Made by a program: the position numbers and the translations under genes. 64,000 bases of DNA from Mycolicibacterium sp. TY81 (GTDB taxonomy: Bacteria > Actinomycetota > Actinomycetes > Mycobacteriales > Mycobacteriaceae), in the NCBI RefSeq assembly GCF_018326285.1, contig NZ_AP023362.1, positions 3,410,001 to 3,474,000 on the forward strand. The letters are read 5' to 3'. Every line of letters starts with the position of its first letter. Within the stretch, counting starts at the first letter, position 1. Under the pieces are notes generated by a model, which was given only the letters and a program-made list of their open reading frames with translations, did no database searches and had not been told where the DNA came from. Below, one piece after another: positions 25,149-35,083 of this stretch.

Positions 25149-26318
25149 TTAGAACGCGGCGGACTGTTCGATGATGTTGACCAGGACCCGGACGCCGACG
25201 CCGAGGGCGCGTTCGTCGAGGTCGAAGGTCGGCTGGTGGAGGTCGAGCTGCGGGCCGACGCCGGGCCACACACCGAGCCGCGCCATGGCGCCCGGCACCT
25301 CTTCCAGGTACCACGAGAAGTCTTCGCCGCCACCGGATTGCTTGGTGTCGGCCAGGGCCTCGGCGCCCAGCGCCTCGATGGCGTGGGTCATGATCCGAGT
25401 CGACAGCTCCTCGTTGACCACGGGCGGGACGCCACGGCGGTACAGCACCGTGTGATCGACGTTCAGCGGCGCCAGCAGCGACGAAACAATCTCGCGGACA
25501 ATCGATTCCATCTCCACCCAGGCGTCGCGGCTGGCCGTGCGGATGGTCCCGGCCAGGGTTCCCGTCTGCGGAATGGCGTTCGAGGCGAAACCGGCGTTGA
25601 CCGCGCCCCACACCATCACGGTGCTGTGCCGCGGGTCGACGCGACGCGACAGGATGCCGGGCACCCCGGTGATCAGCGCACCGAGCGCGTAGACGAGATC
25701 ACCCGTCAGATGCGGGCGGGACGTGTGCCCGCCCGGCGAGTGCAGCGTGATCTCCATCTGGTCGGCGGCCGAGGTGATGGGCCCCGGAATGGTGGCGACC
25801 TTGCCGACCTCGAGCCGCGGATCACAGTGCAGCGCAAAGATTCTCGACACACCGGCCAGCGCGCCCGCAGAAATCGCGTCCAGCGCGCCACCGGGCATCA
25901 GCTCCTCGGCCGCCTGGAACACCAGGCGCACACCGACCGGCAGCGTCGGTGCCGACGCGAGCGCCAACCCGGTGCCGAGCAGCACCGCGGTGTGAGCGTC
26001 GTGCCCACAGGCGTGTGCCACGTTGGGGACCGTCGAGGCGAACGGCAGCCCGGTGCGCTCGTCCATCGGCAACGCGTCCATGTCGGCGCGCAGGGCGATC
26101 CGCGGCCGGTCCTCGGGACCGAAATCACACGTCAGGCCGGTACCGCCGGGCAGAATCTTCGGGTTCAACCCGGCCTCGGCCAGCCGCGTCGCGACAAACT
26201 TGGTGGTCTCGAACTCCTGCCGGCCCAACTCGGGGTTGGCGTGCAGATGCCGCCGCCACCCGACCAGGTCACCGTAGTTCGTGGCCAGCCAGCGCTCGGC
26301 GTGGTCCGAGAGGGTCAT
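25149..26318 (-). CDS. amiA1: M20-family amidohydrolase/peptidase, AmiA1-like
   Basis: 389 residues. Metal-dependent hydrolase: GWRRHLHANPELGRQE at the start, LRADMDALPMDE with metal-binding Asp, HACGHDAHTAVLLG with metal-binding His, and FQAAEELMPGG with the catalytic Glu pair. The family removes N-acyl groups from amino acids or splits small peptides. Followed by amiB1 on the upstream side with a 4-base overlap, as in Rv3306c-Rv3305c. It is cytoplasmic, as no signal is seen. Confidence 0.9.
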   Translation of the reverse strand: MTLSDHAERWLATNYGDLVGWRRHLHANPELGRQEFETTKFVATRLAEAGLNPKILPGGTGLTCDFGPEDRPRIALRADMDALPMDERTGLPFASTVPNVAHACGHDAHTAVLLGTGLALASAPTLPVGVRLVFQAAEELMPGGALDAISAGALAGVSRIFALHCDPRLEVGKVATIPGPITSAADQMEITLHSPGGHTSRPHLTGDLVYALGALITGVPGILSRRVDPRHSTVMVWGAVNAGFASNAIPQTGTLAGTIRTASRDAWVEMESIVREIVSSLLAPLNVDHTVLYRRGVPPVVNEELSTRIMTHAIEALGAEALADTKQSGGGEDFSWYLEEVPGAMARLGVWPGVGPQLDLHQPTFDLDERALGVGVRVLVNIIEQSAAF

Positions 26319-27529
26319 CCGCGCCCTGCCTTCACTTGTTGCTGAACCGCTGCCCGGTCCGCCATCTTCTGCAAAACCCGGGCCCGCTCGTCAGGTGCCT
26401 GGGCCAGCGCAACCACAGTGCGCGCCAACATGATCGAGCCTTCGGTGACGGCCTTGTCGGCACTCGGTCCCGCCGCGGCCGCGGTGAACTCCGGTTGGTG
26501 GATCGAGGCCCCGTTGGCCTCGATGCCGACCACCGGATGGATACCCGGCATCACCTGCGTGACGTTACCCATGTCGGTACTGCCAAGGGGCACAGACACT
26601 TCCAGATCCATCGGCAGCGGGGTACGGCCGAGGCGCTCCATCTCGGCACGGAACACCGTCGTCAACCACGGATCGGGCGTCAGCGCGTCGTACCGGGGTG
26701 ACACCTCCGTCACCTCGTGCGTGCAACCGGCCGCCAGCGCGCCGGCCGCAAAGCACGAGAACATGCGCACTTCTAGTTCGTCCAGCGACGCCGAGTCCGT
26801 GGCCCGCATCGTGTAGAGCAATTCCGCATGCGCCGGAATGACATTCGGCGCCTGACCGCCGTCGGTGACGATGCCGTGCATCATCTGGCCGGGCGTCAAC
26901 TGCTGACGCAGCAGCCCGATCGCCACCTGCGCGACCGTCACCGCATCGGCGGCGTTGATGCCCAGGTAGGGCGCGACGGCGGCATGGGACTCGCGCCCGC
27001 GGTACGCCACCGACACCTCGGACAGCGCCAGCGACCGCGCTCCCGCGATGTCCACCGGACCGGGGTGCAGCATCACCGATGCCGCGACATCGTCGAACAC
27101 TCCGGCGTTCAGCAGCAACGCTTTTCCGCCGCCGGCCTCTTCGGCGGGCGTCCCGATTAGCGCCACGGTGATGCCGATGTCGTCGGCGACCTCGGCCAGC
27201 GCCAGGGCCGTGCCGACGGCCGACGCGGCAATGATGTTGTGCCCGCACGCATGTCCGATGCCGGGCAGCGCGTCGTACTCGGCGCAGATGCCGATCACCA
27301 GGTCGCCGCTGCCGTAGTCGGCGCGGAAGGCGGTGTCCAGACCGCCGGCGGCCGGAGTGACGTGGAAGCCGCGCTCGGCCACGAGCGCCTGGGTCTTGGC
27401 GCAACTGCGGTGCTCCGCGAAAGCCAGTTCCGGCTCGGCGTGAATCGAGTGCGACAGTGCGATCAAATCGGCACGGTGACGCGCGACGGCATCGGTGACC
27501 GTCTGCAGTGCGTCTCCCGTCGGCATCAT
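26315..27529 (-). CDS. amiB1: M20-family amidohydrolase/peptidase, AmiB1-like
   Basis: 404 residues from the ATG at 27529; a second ATG follows directly, and the longer frame to 27847 is antisense to deoD. Motifs: [34 protein letters not shown] and [15 protein letters not shown]. The Asp of the usual LRADMDAL is replaced in this subclass by EYDAL, as in the p-aminobenzoyl-glutamate hydrolase branch. The stop overlaps the amiA1 start (ATGA), so both are made together. It is divergent from deoD. Confidence 0.9.
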   Translation of the reverse strand: MMPTGDALQTVTDAVARHRADLIALSHSIHAEPELAFAEHRSCAKTQALVAERGFHVTPAAGGLDTAFRADYGSGDLVIGICAEYDALPGIGHACGHNIIAASAVGTALALAEVADDIGITVALIGTPAEEAGGGKALLLNAGVFDDVAASVMLHPGPVDIAGARSLALSEVSVAYRGRESHAAVAPYLGINAADAVTVAQVAIGLLRQQLTPGQMMHGIVTDGGQAPNVIPAHAELLYTMRATDSASLDELEVRMFSCFAAGALAAGCTHEVTEVSPRYDALTPDPWLTTVFRAEMERLGRTPLPMDLEVSVPLGSTDMGNVTQVMPGIHPVVGIEANGASIHQPEFTAAAAGPSADKAVTEGSIMLARTVVALAQAPDERARVLQKMADRAAVQQQVKAGRG

Positions 27530-27581
27530 GGAAGTATCGCACCGGCCCGTTCGGCCGCGGTCGGCAACTAAGGTGGACGCC

Positions 27582-28388
27582 GTGACCGATCCGCAGGCCA
27601 CCCCTGACTCCGCCGCCGCCGCGGCCGCCGCCACCATCCGTGACCGCACCGGTATCGCCGACTTCGACGTCGCTGTCGTCCTCGGTTCCGGCTGGGCCCC
27701 GGCCGCCGCGGTGCTGGGCGAGCCGACCGCCGCCATCGCCATGGGTGACCTGCCCGGATTCACCCCACCGACGGCGTCGGGCCATGGTGGCCAGGTGCTC
27801 GCGCTGCAGGTCGGCGGCCGCAATGTGCTGGTCCTGCTCGGCCGCATCCACGCCTACGAGGGCCATGACCTGCGACACGTCGTGCACCCCGTGCGCACCG
27901 CCATCGCGGCCGGCGCGGGCACCGTGGTGCTGACCAACGCCGCCGGCGGCCTGCGCGAGGAGTACACGGTGGGCCAGCCGGTGCTGATCAGTGACCACCT
28001 GAACCTGACGGCCCGCTCACCCCTGGTGGGGGCGCAGTTCGTCGACCTCGTCGACGCCTACTCGCCGCGGCTGCGAGCGCTGGCCCGCGCCGTCGACCCC
28101 ACGCTGACCGAAGGCGTCTATGCCGGGCTGCCCGGCCCGCACTACGAGACACCCGCCGAGATCCGCATGCTGCGCACCCTGGGCGCCGATCTGGTCGGCA
28201 TGTCGACGGTGCACGAGACCATCGCGGCCCGCGCCGGCGGCGCCGAAGTGCTGGGCATCTCGATGGTGACCAACCTGGCGGCCGGTATGACCGGCGAGCC
28301 ACTCAGCCACGCCGAGGTGCTGGAGGCCGGGCGCCAGTCCGCGACCCGGATGGGCACGCTGCTGGCCGAGGTGTTGGCGCAGTTGTGA
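27582..28388 (+). CDS. deoD: Purine nucleoside phosphorylase
   Basis: 268 residues from the GTG at 27582. Splits purine nucleosides with phosphate to base and ribose 1-phosphate. Trimeric class signatures: VVLGSGWAP near residue 33, [44 protein letters not shown] and [11 protein letters not shown], the last around the purine site. The stop overlaps the GTG start of pmmB by 4 bases, so the operon passes from base release to sugar-phosphate metabolism. Confidence 0.92.
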   Translation: MTDPQATPDSAAAAAAATIRDRTGIADFDVAVVLGSGWAPAAAVLGEPTAAIAMGDLPGFTPPTASGHGGQVLALQVGGRNVLVLLGRIHAYEGHDLRHVVHPVRTAIAAGAGTVVLTNAAGGLREEYTVGQPVLISDHLNLTARSPLVGAQFVDLVDAYSPRLRALARAVDPTLTEGVYAGLPGPHYETPAEIRMLRTLGADLVGMSTVHETIAARAGGAEVLGISMVTNLAAGMTGEPLSHAEVLEAGRQSATRMGTLLAEVLAQL

Positions 28389-29893
28389 CCGGCACACCCC
28401 TGACCTTCGGCACCGCGGGCCTGCGTGGCCCCATGCGTGAGGGCCTCGACGCCATGAACGTCACCACCGTCAGCCGCGCGACGTGGGCCGTGGCGCAGGT
28501 GCTCAAGGACCGTTGCCTGGGCGGGTCGACGGTCGTGGTCGGCCGGGACGCCCGGCACCACTCCGACGAATTCGCCACCGCAACCGCGGAAATCTTTGCC
28601 GCCGAAGGGTTTTCCGTCATCCTTCTCCCCCACCCCGCGCCGACCCCGGTCGTGGCCTACGCGGTGCGGCAGCTCGACGCCGTTGCCGGCGTACAGATCA
28701 CCGCGTCGCACAATCCCCCTGCCGATAACGGCTACAAGGTGTACTTCGACGGCGGCATCCAGATCGTCCCACCCACCGACCGGGACATCGAAACGGCCAT
28801 GCGGCAGGCACCGACCGGCATCGCCCGGCAGCCCGTCACGCCCGTCGACGAAACCCTCATCGAGCAGTACGCGCGCCGGGCCGGGTCACTACGCCGGACA
28901 CAAGGCGAGGTCCGGGTGGCGCTGACCGCGATGCACGGTGTCGGTGGCGCGCTGGCGATCGACGTCCTGAACCGCGCCGGTATCAGTGATATCCGGACGG
29001 TGGCAACACAATTCGAACCCGATCCCGACTTCCCCACCGTCGCGTTCCCCAACCCCGAGGAGCCCGGCGCCACCGACCTGCTGCTCGCCCTCGCCGCCGA
29101 GGCCGGCGCCGAAGTCGCCATCGCCCTGGACCCCGACGCGGACCGCTGCGCCGTGGGCATCCCGACCACGAGCGGCTGGCGCCTGTTGTCCGGCAACGAA
29201 ACCGGTTGGCTGCTGGGCGATTATCTGCTGTCGAACCTGACTCCCGAGGAAGCCGCGACCACCGTCGTCGCCAGTTCACTGGTCTCATCTCAGCTGCTCG
29301 CGAAGATCGCCGCCGACCACGGGGCCCACCACGTCGAAACGCTGACGGGCTTCAAATGGCTGGCGCGCGCCGACCAGGACATCCCTGGCGCCACGCTGCG
29401 GTACGCGTACGAAGAGGCCATCGGGCACTGCGTCGACCCCGATGCCGTACGCGACAAGGACGGCATCAGCGCGGCCGTGGTGTTCTGCGATCTGGTTGTG
29501 GCGCTGCGCCATCAGGGCCAGACGGTGCAGGATCGACTGGACGCCCTGGCCACGAAATTCGGCGTCCACGCCACCGGCGCGGTCTCGGTGCACACCGATG
29601 CCGACGCGGTGATGGTGCGCCTGCGCGCCGAGCCACCGACTCAGATCGCGGGTGTGCCGGTCCGTCTCGAGGACCTGGCTCAACTGCGGGGCCAGCGGCG
29701 CACCGACGCGCTGATCTTCACCGGCGACGGCCTGCGGGTGGCGGTGCGTCCGTCCGGGACCGAGCCAAAGATCAAGTGCTACATCGAGGTCGGCAAGCCA
29801 CCGGCTCCCGATCTGGCTGCCTCACGGGCCGTCGCCGAATCAGAACTGGCGAGAATCCGGGCCGCGGTGGCTGACCTGCTGGCCCCGGCCTGA
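28385..29893 (+). CDS. pmmB: Phosphomannomutase/phosphopentomutase-type enzyme, PmmB-like
   Basis: 502 residues; the GTG start overlaps the deoD stop. Alpha-D-phosphohexomutase: active-site serine loop [16 protein letters not shown] near residue 110, metal loop DPDADRCA near residue 249, sugar loop YEEAIGH, and phosphate loop [10 protein letters not shown] near residue 457. Coupling to a nucleoside phosphorylase hints that ribose 1-phosphate may be a substrate, as in phosphopentomutases, besides hexose phosphates. A hairpin overlaps the stop. Confidence 0.9.
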   Translation: MTGTPLTFGTAGLRGPMREGLDAMNVTTVSRATWAVAQVLKDRCLGGSTVVVGRDARHHSDEFATATAEIFAAEGFSVILLPHPAPTPVVAYAVRQLDAVAGVQITASHNPPADNGYKVYFDGGIQIVPPTDRDIETAMRQAPTGIARQPVTPVDETLIEQYARRAGSLRRTQGEVRVALTAMHGVGGALAIDVLNRAGISDIRTVATQFEPDPDFPTVAFPNPEEPGATDLLLALAAEAGAEVAIALDPDADRCAVGIPTTSGWRLLSGNETGWLLGDYLLSNLTPEEAATTVVASSLVSSQLLAKIAADHGAHHVETLTGFKWLARADQDIPGATLRYAYEEAIGHCVDPDAVRDKDGISAAVVFCDLVVALRHQGQTVQDRLDALATKFGVHATGAVSVHTDADAVMVRLRAEPPTQIAGVPVRLEDLAQLRGQRRTDALIFTGDGLRVAVRPSGTEPKIKCYIEVGKPPAPDLAASRAVAESELARIRAAVADLLAPA

Positions 29894-29933
29894 CTCATTC
29901 GAGAGCTCTCCAGGACGGAGCCGAGTCAGGGCC
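29887..29933. terminator. Hairpin at the end of pmmB, facing upp
   Basis: GGCCTGACTC (29887-29896) pairs with GAGTCAGGGCC (29923-29933), with one bulged G. The left arm contains the pmmB stop. It lies between convergent pmmB and upp and can serve both. No T tract follows. Confidence 0.55.
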
Positions 29934-30005
29934 TGACAACTCCAGATCGCAAGTGTTGCAAGACAAAACGACACGGCGACGTGCCCGACACGCCCGATGT
30001 CGCCG

Positions 30006-30629
30006 TCAACGCGGACCGAACTGCCGATCCCCCGCATCACCCAGGCCCGGCACGATGTAGGCATCGTCGTTCAGCGAAGCATCGATGGTCGCGGTGAACA
30101 ACTTCAGTGACGGAACCGCCTTCTCCACCAACGCAATTCCCTCCGGCGCACACACCACGCACACGGCGGTGATGTCGTCGGCGCCGCGGTCGACCAGGAG
30201 CTGGAGGGTGTACGCCAGCGACCCGCCGGTGGCAAGCATCGGGTCGAGCACCATCACCGGCCGGCCACTGAGGTCCGCCGGCAGGGACTCCAGATACGGC
30301 GTCGGTTGGTGCGTCGTCTCGTCACGGGCCATGCCGACGAAGCCGACCTGAGCCTCCGGAATCAGCGCGTGCGCCTGGTCGACCATGCCCAGACCGGCCC
30401 GCAGCACCGGGACCAACAGCGGCGGGTTCGACAGACGCGAGCCGGTGCACGCTGCAACCGGCGTCTGCACCGGCAGCTCGTCGCTCGCCAGCGAGCGTGT
30501 GGCCTCGTAGACCAGCATCAGCGTCAGGTCGCGCAACGCGGCCCGGAACCCGGCGTTGTCGGTGCGCTCGTCGCGCAGCGTGGTCAGCCGCGCCGCGGCA
30601 AGTGGGTGATCGACGACCCGGACATCCAT
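30006..30629 (-). CDS. upp: Uracil phosphoribosyltransferase
   Basis: 207 residues from the ATG at 30629. Makes UMP from uracil and PRPP. The PRPP-binding loop is [16 protein letters not shown] near residue 130, and the C-terminal uracil site reads [11 protein letters not shown]. Complete at usual length. Position after pmmB matches Rv3309c. In M. tuberculosis sapM follows; here an ESX-linked operon takes that place. Confidence 0.93.
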   Translation of the reverse strand: MDVRVVDHPLAAARLTTLRDERTDNAGFRAALRDLTLMLVYEATRSLASDELPVQTPVAACTGSRLSNPPLLVPVLRAGLGMVDQAHALIPEAQVGFVGMARDETTHQPTPYLESLPADLSGRPVMVLDPMLATGGSLAYTLQLLVDRGADDITAVCVVCAPEGIALVEKAVPSLKLFTATIDASLNDDAYIVPGLGDAGDRQFGPR

Positions 30630-30679
30630 GGGCGCCAACATTAATGGAACCGAACGGGCGCGGCGGCCGTCTTATCCAC

Positions 30680-30985
30680 ATGATCCGAAACCTGACCGTG
30701 GACCCGTCAGCCCTGCACAGCCTGTCCGCGGACTACCGCGGTCATAGCACCGAACTGGCCGCGCACGCTGCGGACCTGGCCGCCATCGCGCGACAGTTCA
30801 ACGTATTCGGTCCCGTCGGCGAAGCTTTCGCCGCGGCCCTGGCACAGGCGACGCACCAGCAAGCCCAGTTGGCGTATCGCCTCAGCGCCCGTCTCGACAC
30901 CGGCGCCGCAACGGCCACCGCCACCGCGGACAACTTCGTTGACACCGATCAGAGCGTCGGCGGCCGGATCGGAACCTGGTGGTGA
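30680..30985 (+). CDS. EspC-like ESX (type VII) secretion target
   Basis: 101 residues from the ATG at 30680. All-helical, Ala-rich protein beginning MIRNLTVDPSALHSL, with a turn at NVFGPVGEAF between two predicted helices, the shape of the EspC/DUF2580 family of ESX substrates. The C-terminus (ATADNFVDTDQSV) is where such proteins carry the export signal; an exact YxxxD is not seen. The gene overlaps the NlpC/P60 gene by up to 7 bases, so the two products probably act as partners. Confidence 0.7.
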   Translation: MIRNLTVDPSALHSLSADYRGHSTELAAHAADLAAIARQFNVFGPVGEAFAAALAQATHQQAQLAYRLSARLDTGAATATATADNFVDTDQSVGGRIGTWW

Positions 30986-32082
30986 CGGGCTCGCTGGCCG
31001 CCGCGCTGGCCGCCCCGATCCGGGAGGTGCGGGCGTTGGTCGGTCCAACCGGCCCCGATCCGGCCGAAGCCCTGCGCGCGGTGCAGTCCGGTCTCGACGG
31101 CGTCGCGGCCGGCGCCGACGGCACGTGGCAGCAGGCCCAAGGCCAGTGGACCGGCGCGGCAGCAGGCAGCGCGGGCCAGTTCGCGAGCGCGGCGGTCATC
31201 GCCATCGTGGCGATGGCGATGTCGGCCGGTCAGCTGAGCACGCACACGGAGCTGGCCGCAGCCGCCGTGGCCCGGGCCCGCGAACGACTCGACACCATCC
31301 TGCGGAACTTCGAGGCCAGGGCCGCCGAGCTGGAAGCCACCCTCGAATCCCCGGCCGACGCCGCCGCGCTCATCGACGAAGCCAGCCGCGCCCTCGATGA
31401 GGCCATCACCGTCGTCGACGAGCTGCACACCGAGCTCGCCGCACAGGCCGAGCAGATCACCACGACGACGAGCGCCTCCGCACCCCAGAGCCACGGATCA
31501 CCTTGGGAGGCAAGCGGATCAGGGGCCGGGCCGGGCATGAACCTGCCGAGCCTCGGCACGGCCTCCGGACAGGGCGCCAATTGGGGCAGCGGACTCGGCG
31601 CACTCGCCACTCCCGCAGCGCACGCCAGCCAGGCCGCGCTCAGTGCACGCAACCACCGCCGGCCACCCGACCCCGAGAAATTCGGCGCCGGTGAAGCCAT
31701 CACGCTGCCCGACGGCAGCACCGCCACCGCGCCAAACAAAGTCGCGGCCGACGCGGTCCGGCACGCCCTCACCCAACTCGGCGTCCCCTACGTGTGGGGT
31801 GGCACGACGCCCGGCGTGGGGCTGGACTGCAGCGGCCTGACGCAGTGGGCGTATCGCGAGGCCGGACTCAACCTGCCGCGGCTGGCGCAGGAGCAGGACG
31901 TCGGCGCCGCCATCGACCGCGGCTCGCTGCGCCCGGGCGACCTGGCGGTCTGGGATGGCCACGTCGCGATGATCGTCGGGAACGGCCTCATGGTGGAGGC
32001 GGGCGATCCGGTTCAGCTGTCCCCGATCCGAACGACCAACCTGAATCAGGGTTTCCACGGCTTCTTCCGCCCGACGGCATGA
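30979..32082 (+). CDS. NlpC/P60 peptidoglycan hydrolase with ESX-type helical N-terminus
   Basis: 367 residues from GTG at 30979 (or 30982). Residues ~1-165 are helical and Ala-rich, with a WxG-like turn (GQWTGAAAGSAGQF), then coiled-coil-like segments. A Ser/Gly/Pro linker spans about 165-225. The C-terminal ~115 residues are NlpC/P60: catalytic Cys in GLDCSGLTQWAY, His in WDGHVAMIVGNG and an acid in VEAGDP. Expected to cut peptide stems of peptidoglycan. No Sec signal is seen, and the preceding EspC-like gene points to ESX export. Overlap with the 59-residue gene downstream (ATGA) completes a three-gene operon. Confidence 0.82.
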   Translation: MVTGSLAAALAAPIREVRALVGPTGPDPAEALRAVQSGLDGVAAGADGTWQQAQGQWTGAAAGSAGQFASAAVIAIVAMAMSAGQLSTHTELAAAAVARARERLDTILRNFEARAAELEATLESPADAAALIDEASRALDEAITVVDELHTELAAQAEQITTTTSASAPQSHGSPWEASGSGAGPGMNLPSLGTASGQGANWGSGLGALATPAAHASQAALSARNHRRPPDPEKFGAGEAITLPDGSTATAPNKVAADAVRHALTQLGVPYVWGGTTPGVGLDCSGLTQWAYREAGLNLPRLAQEQDVGAAIDRGSLRPGDLAVWDGHVAMIVGNGLMVEAGDPVQLSPIRTTNLNQGFHGFFRPTA

Positions 32083-32258
32083 CCGCTGGCGACTACGACG
32101 ACGCGATGGCCCGCGCCCGCGCGGCGCTCGCGGCGCTGAAGCGCGCGGCAGCCGAGCTGACGGCGAACGACGCCGACCCCGGCGTCGTCCTGCACCACCT
32201 GCGCGACGATCTGCACCGACAAGATGCCCCCAGCGTGGCCGAACCCACACGTCGATAG
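32079..32258 (+). CDS. Small helical protein, third gene of the ESX/NlpC operon
   Basis: 59 residues; ATG overlaps the NlpC/P60 stop as ATGA. Charged helical sequence (DYDDAMARARAALAALKRAA, then HHLRDDLHRQ). No recognised family. The strict coupling suggests a chaperone, partner or immunity-like role for the hydrolase; this is inference from position only. The following gene begins 10 bases later. Confidence 0.6.
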   Translation: MTAGDYDDAMARARAALAALKRAAAELTANDADPGVVLHHLRDDLHRQDAPSVAEPTRR

Positions 32259-32268
32259 GCTGTGCCGC

Positions 32269-33552
32269 ATGGCTGCTGACATCGTGCCGGTTCGGCTCGG
32301 GTTGACCAATGGCGATCTGTACACCCTGTGGGCGCCGCTCTGGCGCGACTCCGACGACGAGTGGGAAGCGTTCCTCGGCCACGGGGACGACCTCTACGCC
32401 TTCGAATCCGTCGCGGACCTGGCCGCTTTCGTGCGGACCAACACCGACAACGACCTCGCCGACCACCCGAAGTGGAAGGCGCTCGGCGAGGCCAACGCGC
32501 ACCGCCTGAACCCTGACGAGAGCCACCTGCATGACCTCGTCGGCGTGCCCGAGCTGGTCGCGGAGAAGCCCACCGAAGAGTCGGTCACCGCGCTGCGGCG
32601 GACGCTCCAGGTAGTCGGTGCCCTCGGCTCGGTCTGCGACCTGATCGCCGTCGCCAAGTTCTTCAACGGCAACCCCGTGCTGTCGACGCTCGGCGGCGGC
32701 GCCGAGGCCTTCTCGGGCCGCGCCGGTCGTAAGCGCTGGGCCGATATCGAGGCCGCAGTCGGCCGCAGCTGGGACCACGTCCTCGATGCCATCGACGCCC
32801 TGGTGACCACCCCCGAGGTCGACGCCAAGGCCGCCGAGAAGGCCCAGGCCGAGCTCGACGAGCCCGCACCCGAGCCTGAAGAAGAAGAACTCGATGAGGT
32901 CGACGAGACCGACGCCGACGACGTGGTCATCGAGGACGAGGTCGACACCGACTCCGAGGAGGCGGCGCTCACCGCGCAGGCCGAGCGGCAGCTGCTCGGC
33001 AGCGACGAGGACTTCTGGGAGCGCGTCGGCATCGACCCGATCCGCATCATGACCAAGGGCGGCACCCTCTACACGCTGCGCTGCTACTACAACGACCAGC
33101 CGCGGTTCCTCGGGCGCAACGGCCGCATCACCGTCTTCGGCTCGGAGCGCACCCTGGCCCGCTATCTGGCCGACGAGCACGAGAGCGACCTGTCGAGCTT
33201 CGAGGCGTACAGCGACATCCGCACCGCGGCCACCGACGGCTCGCTGCAGATCCGCGTCACCGAGGACAACGTCTACGTGCTCAGCGGTCTGTCCGACGAC
33301 ATCGCCGACGGCCCCGAGGCCGTCGACCGCGAGCAGCTGGACTTGGCGGTCGAGTTCGTCCGCGACGTCTGCGACTACGCCGAGGACGGCACCGCCGACA
33401 AGTACCTGACCACCAGCCAGCCGCTGGGCAAGTTCGTCGGTCATGTGCTGGAGCCCGAGACCGTCGGCGCCCCGTCGAAGCCGTACGCCGAGGCCGTCGC
33501 CCAGTGGGAGACGCTGGAGCGTTTCGTCGAGTCGCGCCTGCGTCAGGAATGA
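32269..33552 (+). CDS. Conserved actinobacterial protein, Rv3311-like
   Basis: 427 residues from the ATG at 32269. Two similar alpha/beta halves (LGLTNGDLYTLWAPLWR and MTKGGTLYTLRCYYNDQP; ESVADLAAFVRTNTDND and GSERTLARYLADEHESD) are joined by a strongly acidic linker of about 45 residues rich in Glu and Asp. This looks like an internal duplication. Some database entries label the family 'primosomal protein', for which no motif is visible here. Function is unknown; position matches Rv3311. Confidence 0.8.
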   Translation: MAADIVPVRLGLTNGDLYTLWAPLWRDSDDEWEAFLGHGDDLYAFESVADLAAFVRTNTDNDLADHPKWKALGEANAHRLNPDESHLHDLVGVPELVAEKPTEESVTALRRTLQVVGALGSVCDLIAVAKFFNGNPVLSTLGGGAEAFSGRAGRKRWADIEAAVGRSWDHVLDAIDALVTTPEVDAKAAEKAQAELDEPAPEPEEEELDEVDETDADDVVIEDEVDTDSEEAALTAQAERQLLGSDEDFWERVGIDPIRIMTKGGTLYTLRCYYNDQPRFLGRNGRITVFGSERTLARYLADEHESDLSSFEAYSDIRTAATDGSLQIRVTEDNVYVLSGLSDDIADGPEAVDREQLDLAVEFVRDVCDYAEDGTADKYLTTSQPLGKFVGHVLEPETVGAPSKPYAEAVAQWETLERFVESRLRQE

Positions 33553-33597
33553 CGCGCGCTGCGATGAGTTAGGGCCGCCGGCCGGGTCTGCACTGAC

Positions 33598-34437
33598 ATG
33601 ACCCAGACCAGCGCCCAGCCCCTCGTCCGCAACCTCGCCGTCCCCGGCGCCACCCTGCATTACGAGGTGCGAGGCAGCGGGCCGGTGTTGGCCATCATCG
33701 GTTCACCCATGACGGCATCAGAGTTCGCCGCCGTGGCCGACGCCCTGGCTGTCGACCACACCGTCGTGACGTACGACCCGCGCGGGCTCGGCGCCAGCCC
33801 CATCGACGATCCCGCGCAGGACTCCACGCCCGAACTGCGGGCCGACGACGTCGCCGCGATCCTCGAGGACCTGGGCGCCGGCCCGGCTGACGTGTTCGGC
33901 TCCAGCGGCGGCGCCGTCACCGGCCTGGCGCTGGCCGCCAGGCACCCCGGCTGGGTGCGGACGCTGATCGCGCATGAGCCGCCCCTACTCGAGTTGCTGC
34001 CCGCATCGGAAGCCGCCAGGCAGCGCACGGCGACTCAGGAGATCATCGCGACGTTCCACAGTGATGGTCCCGGCGCCGCCATGGCGAAGTTCATGGCGAC
34101 GGCGGGCTTCGACGAGTCCGGCGACGGGGCGTCGGTACCGCCCGGACCGGCGCCCGCGCCCGACGAGATGGCCAGGCAACTCGCCGACCTGTCCCGGTTC
34201 TTCAATCATGAATTGCTCTGCACCACAACGTATGTGCCTGATCATCAGGCGTTGAGGGCCGGCCGGGTCGTGGTGGGCGTCGGCGCCGAGTCGGAGCATC
34301 TCATCACTCACGGCACCTCGATGGCGCTGTGCCGCCTGCTGGGCGTCGAGCCCGTCATCTTCCCGGGCGATCACGGCGGGTTCATGAGCGCGCCCGGCGA
34401 ATTCGCCGACGCGCTGCGGGCCGTTCTGTCCGACTGA
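33598..34437 (+). CDS. Alpha/beta hydrolase
   Basis: 279 residues. Nucleophile elbow FGSSGGAVTG (Ser near residue 102), oxyanion segment IGSPMTASEF, strand motif VVTYDPRGLGASP, and the final His in PGDHGGFMSAP. The substrate is unknown. It occupies the place of Rv3312c but is on the plus strand here. An extended inverted repeat begins 48 bases after the stop. Confidence 0.87.
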   Translation: MTQTSAQPLVRNLAVPGATLHYEVRGSGPVLAIIGSPMTASEFAAVADALAVDHTVVTYDPRGLGASPIDDPAQDSTPELRADDVAAILEDLGAGPADVFGSSGGAVTGLALAARHPGWVRTLIAHEPPLLELLPASEAARQRTATQEIIATFHSDGPGAAMAKFMATAGFDESGDGASVPPGPAPAPDEMARQLADLSRFFNHELLCTTTYVPDHQALRAGRVVVGVGAESEHLITHGTSMALCRLLGVEPVIFPGDHGGFMSAPGEFADALRAVLSD

Positions 34438-34484
34438 AACCCCACGTCACCCGGCCGTCGCGGGCGCTCACAGCCGACACACAA

Positions 34485-34520
34485 TTACGCCGCGTTGCAA
34501 AATTAGTTAGCAAGGCGTAA
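34485..34520. promoter_or_regulatory. Extended inverted repeat upstream of the second mmpS
   Basis: TTACGCC (34485-34491) and TTGC (34495-34498) pair with GCAA (34510-34513) and GGCGTAA (34514-34520). This is an 11-bp stem with a 3-base bulge and an A/T-rich loop. It lies 48 bases after the hydrolase stop and 114 bases before mmpS. It could be a terminator for the hydrolase or an operator for mmpS-mmpL; the A/T-rich centre favours a protein site. Confidence 0.45.
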
Positions 34521-34633
34521 GAATTTCCCAAGAATCCGCTGAGTGAGCGGAGCCGTCTGCCCGGGGCAGGCGAGGGCAGCAAGCTTGATCGTCGGGGATT
34601 CGATCAGCGCGCGTTGAGCGGGAAGGTGGTCGG

Positions 34634-35083
34634 GTGCGGTTGTTGCCGAAGGGCCTACTGAAAAAGGTCTGGATACCGCTTCTGCTGGCGGTCGTGTTGG
34701 CGGTGTCGGGCCTCGTGGTGTCCCGCCTGCACGCGAAGTTCGGGTCGGAGAACCTCAACGCGCATGCCGGCGCGGGCGTCGAGATCGTCCAGTTCAACCC
34801 CAAGGTCCTGGTGTACGAGGTCTACGGGCCGCCCGGGACCTCGGCCGAGATCAGCTATTTCGATCCGGACGCCAATGTGCACTCGGTGAACGCCACGCTG
34901 CCCTGGTCCGTCACGTTGTCGACCACGCTGCCGACCGTCAGCGCGAACCTGATGGCGCGCAGCGACAGTGAGCAGAGCAGCGACCACATCGGCTGCCGTG
35001 TCACGGTGAACGGCACCGTCCGCGAGGAGCAATCCGCCGATGGCGTCAACGCCCAGACCTACTGCCTGGTGAAGTCCGCATGA
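34634..35083 (+). CDS. mmpS: MmpS-family membrane accessory protein (second copy)
   Basis: 149 residues, starting at a GTG. Membrane helix at about 12-30 (WIPLLLAVVLAVSGLVV), then the MmpS domain: LVYEVYGPPGTSAEISYFD, LPWSVTLSTT and IGCRVTVNGTVREE, ending TYCLVKSA. The same Cys pair as in the 8.3-kb copy is present. Coupled to mmpL by a 4-base overlap. No regulator gene is adjacent. Confidence 0.92.
   Translation: MRLLPKGLLKKVWIPLLLAVVLAVSGLVVSRLHAKFGSENLNAHAGAGVEIVQFNPKVLVYEVYGPPGTSAEISYFDPDANVHSVNATLPWSVTLSTTLPTVSANLMARSDSEQSSDHIGCRVTVNGTVREEQSADGVNAQTYCLVKSA

Noticed and set aside
31519..33660. 713-codon open frame on the minus strand
   Set aside because: Antisense shadow of the NlpC/P60 and Rv3311-like genes; no domain recognisable.
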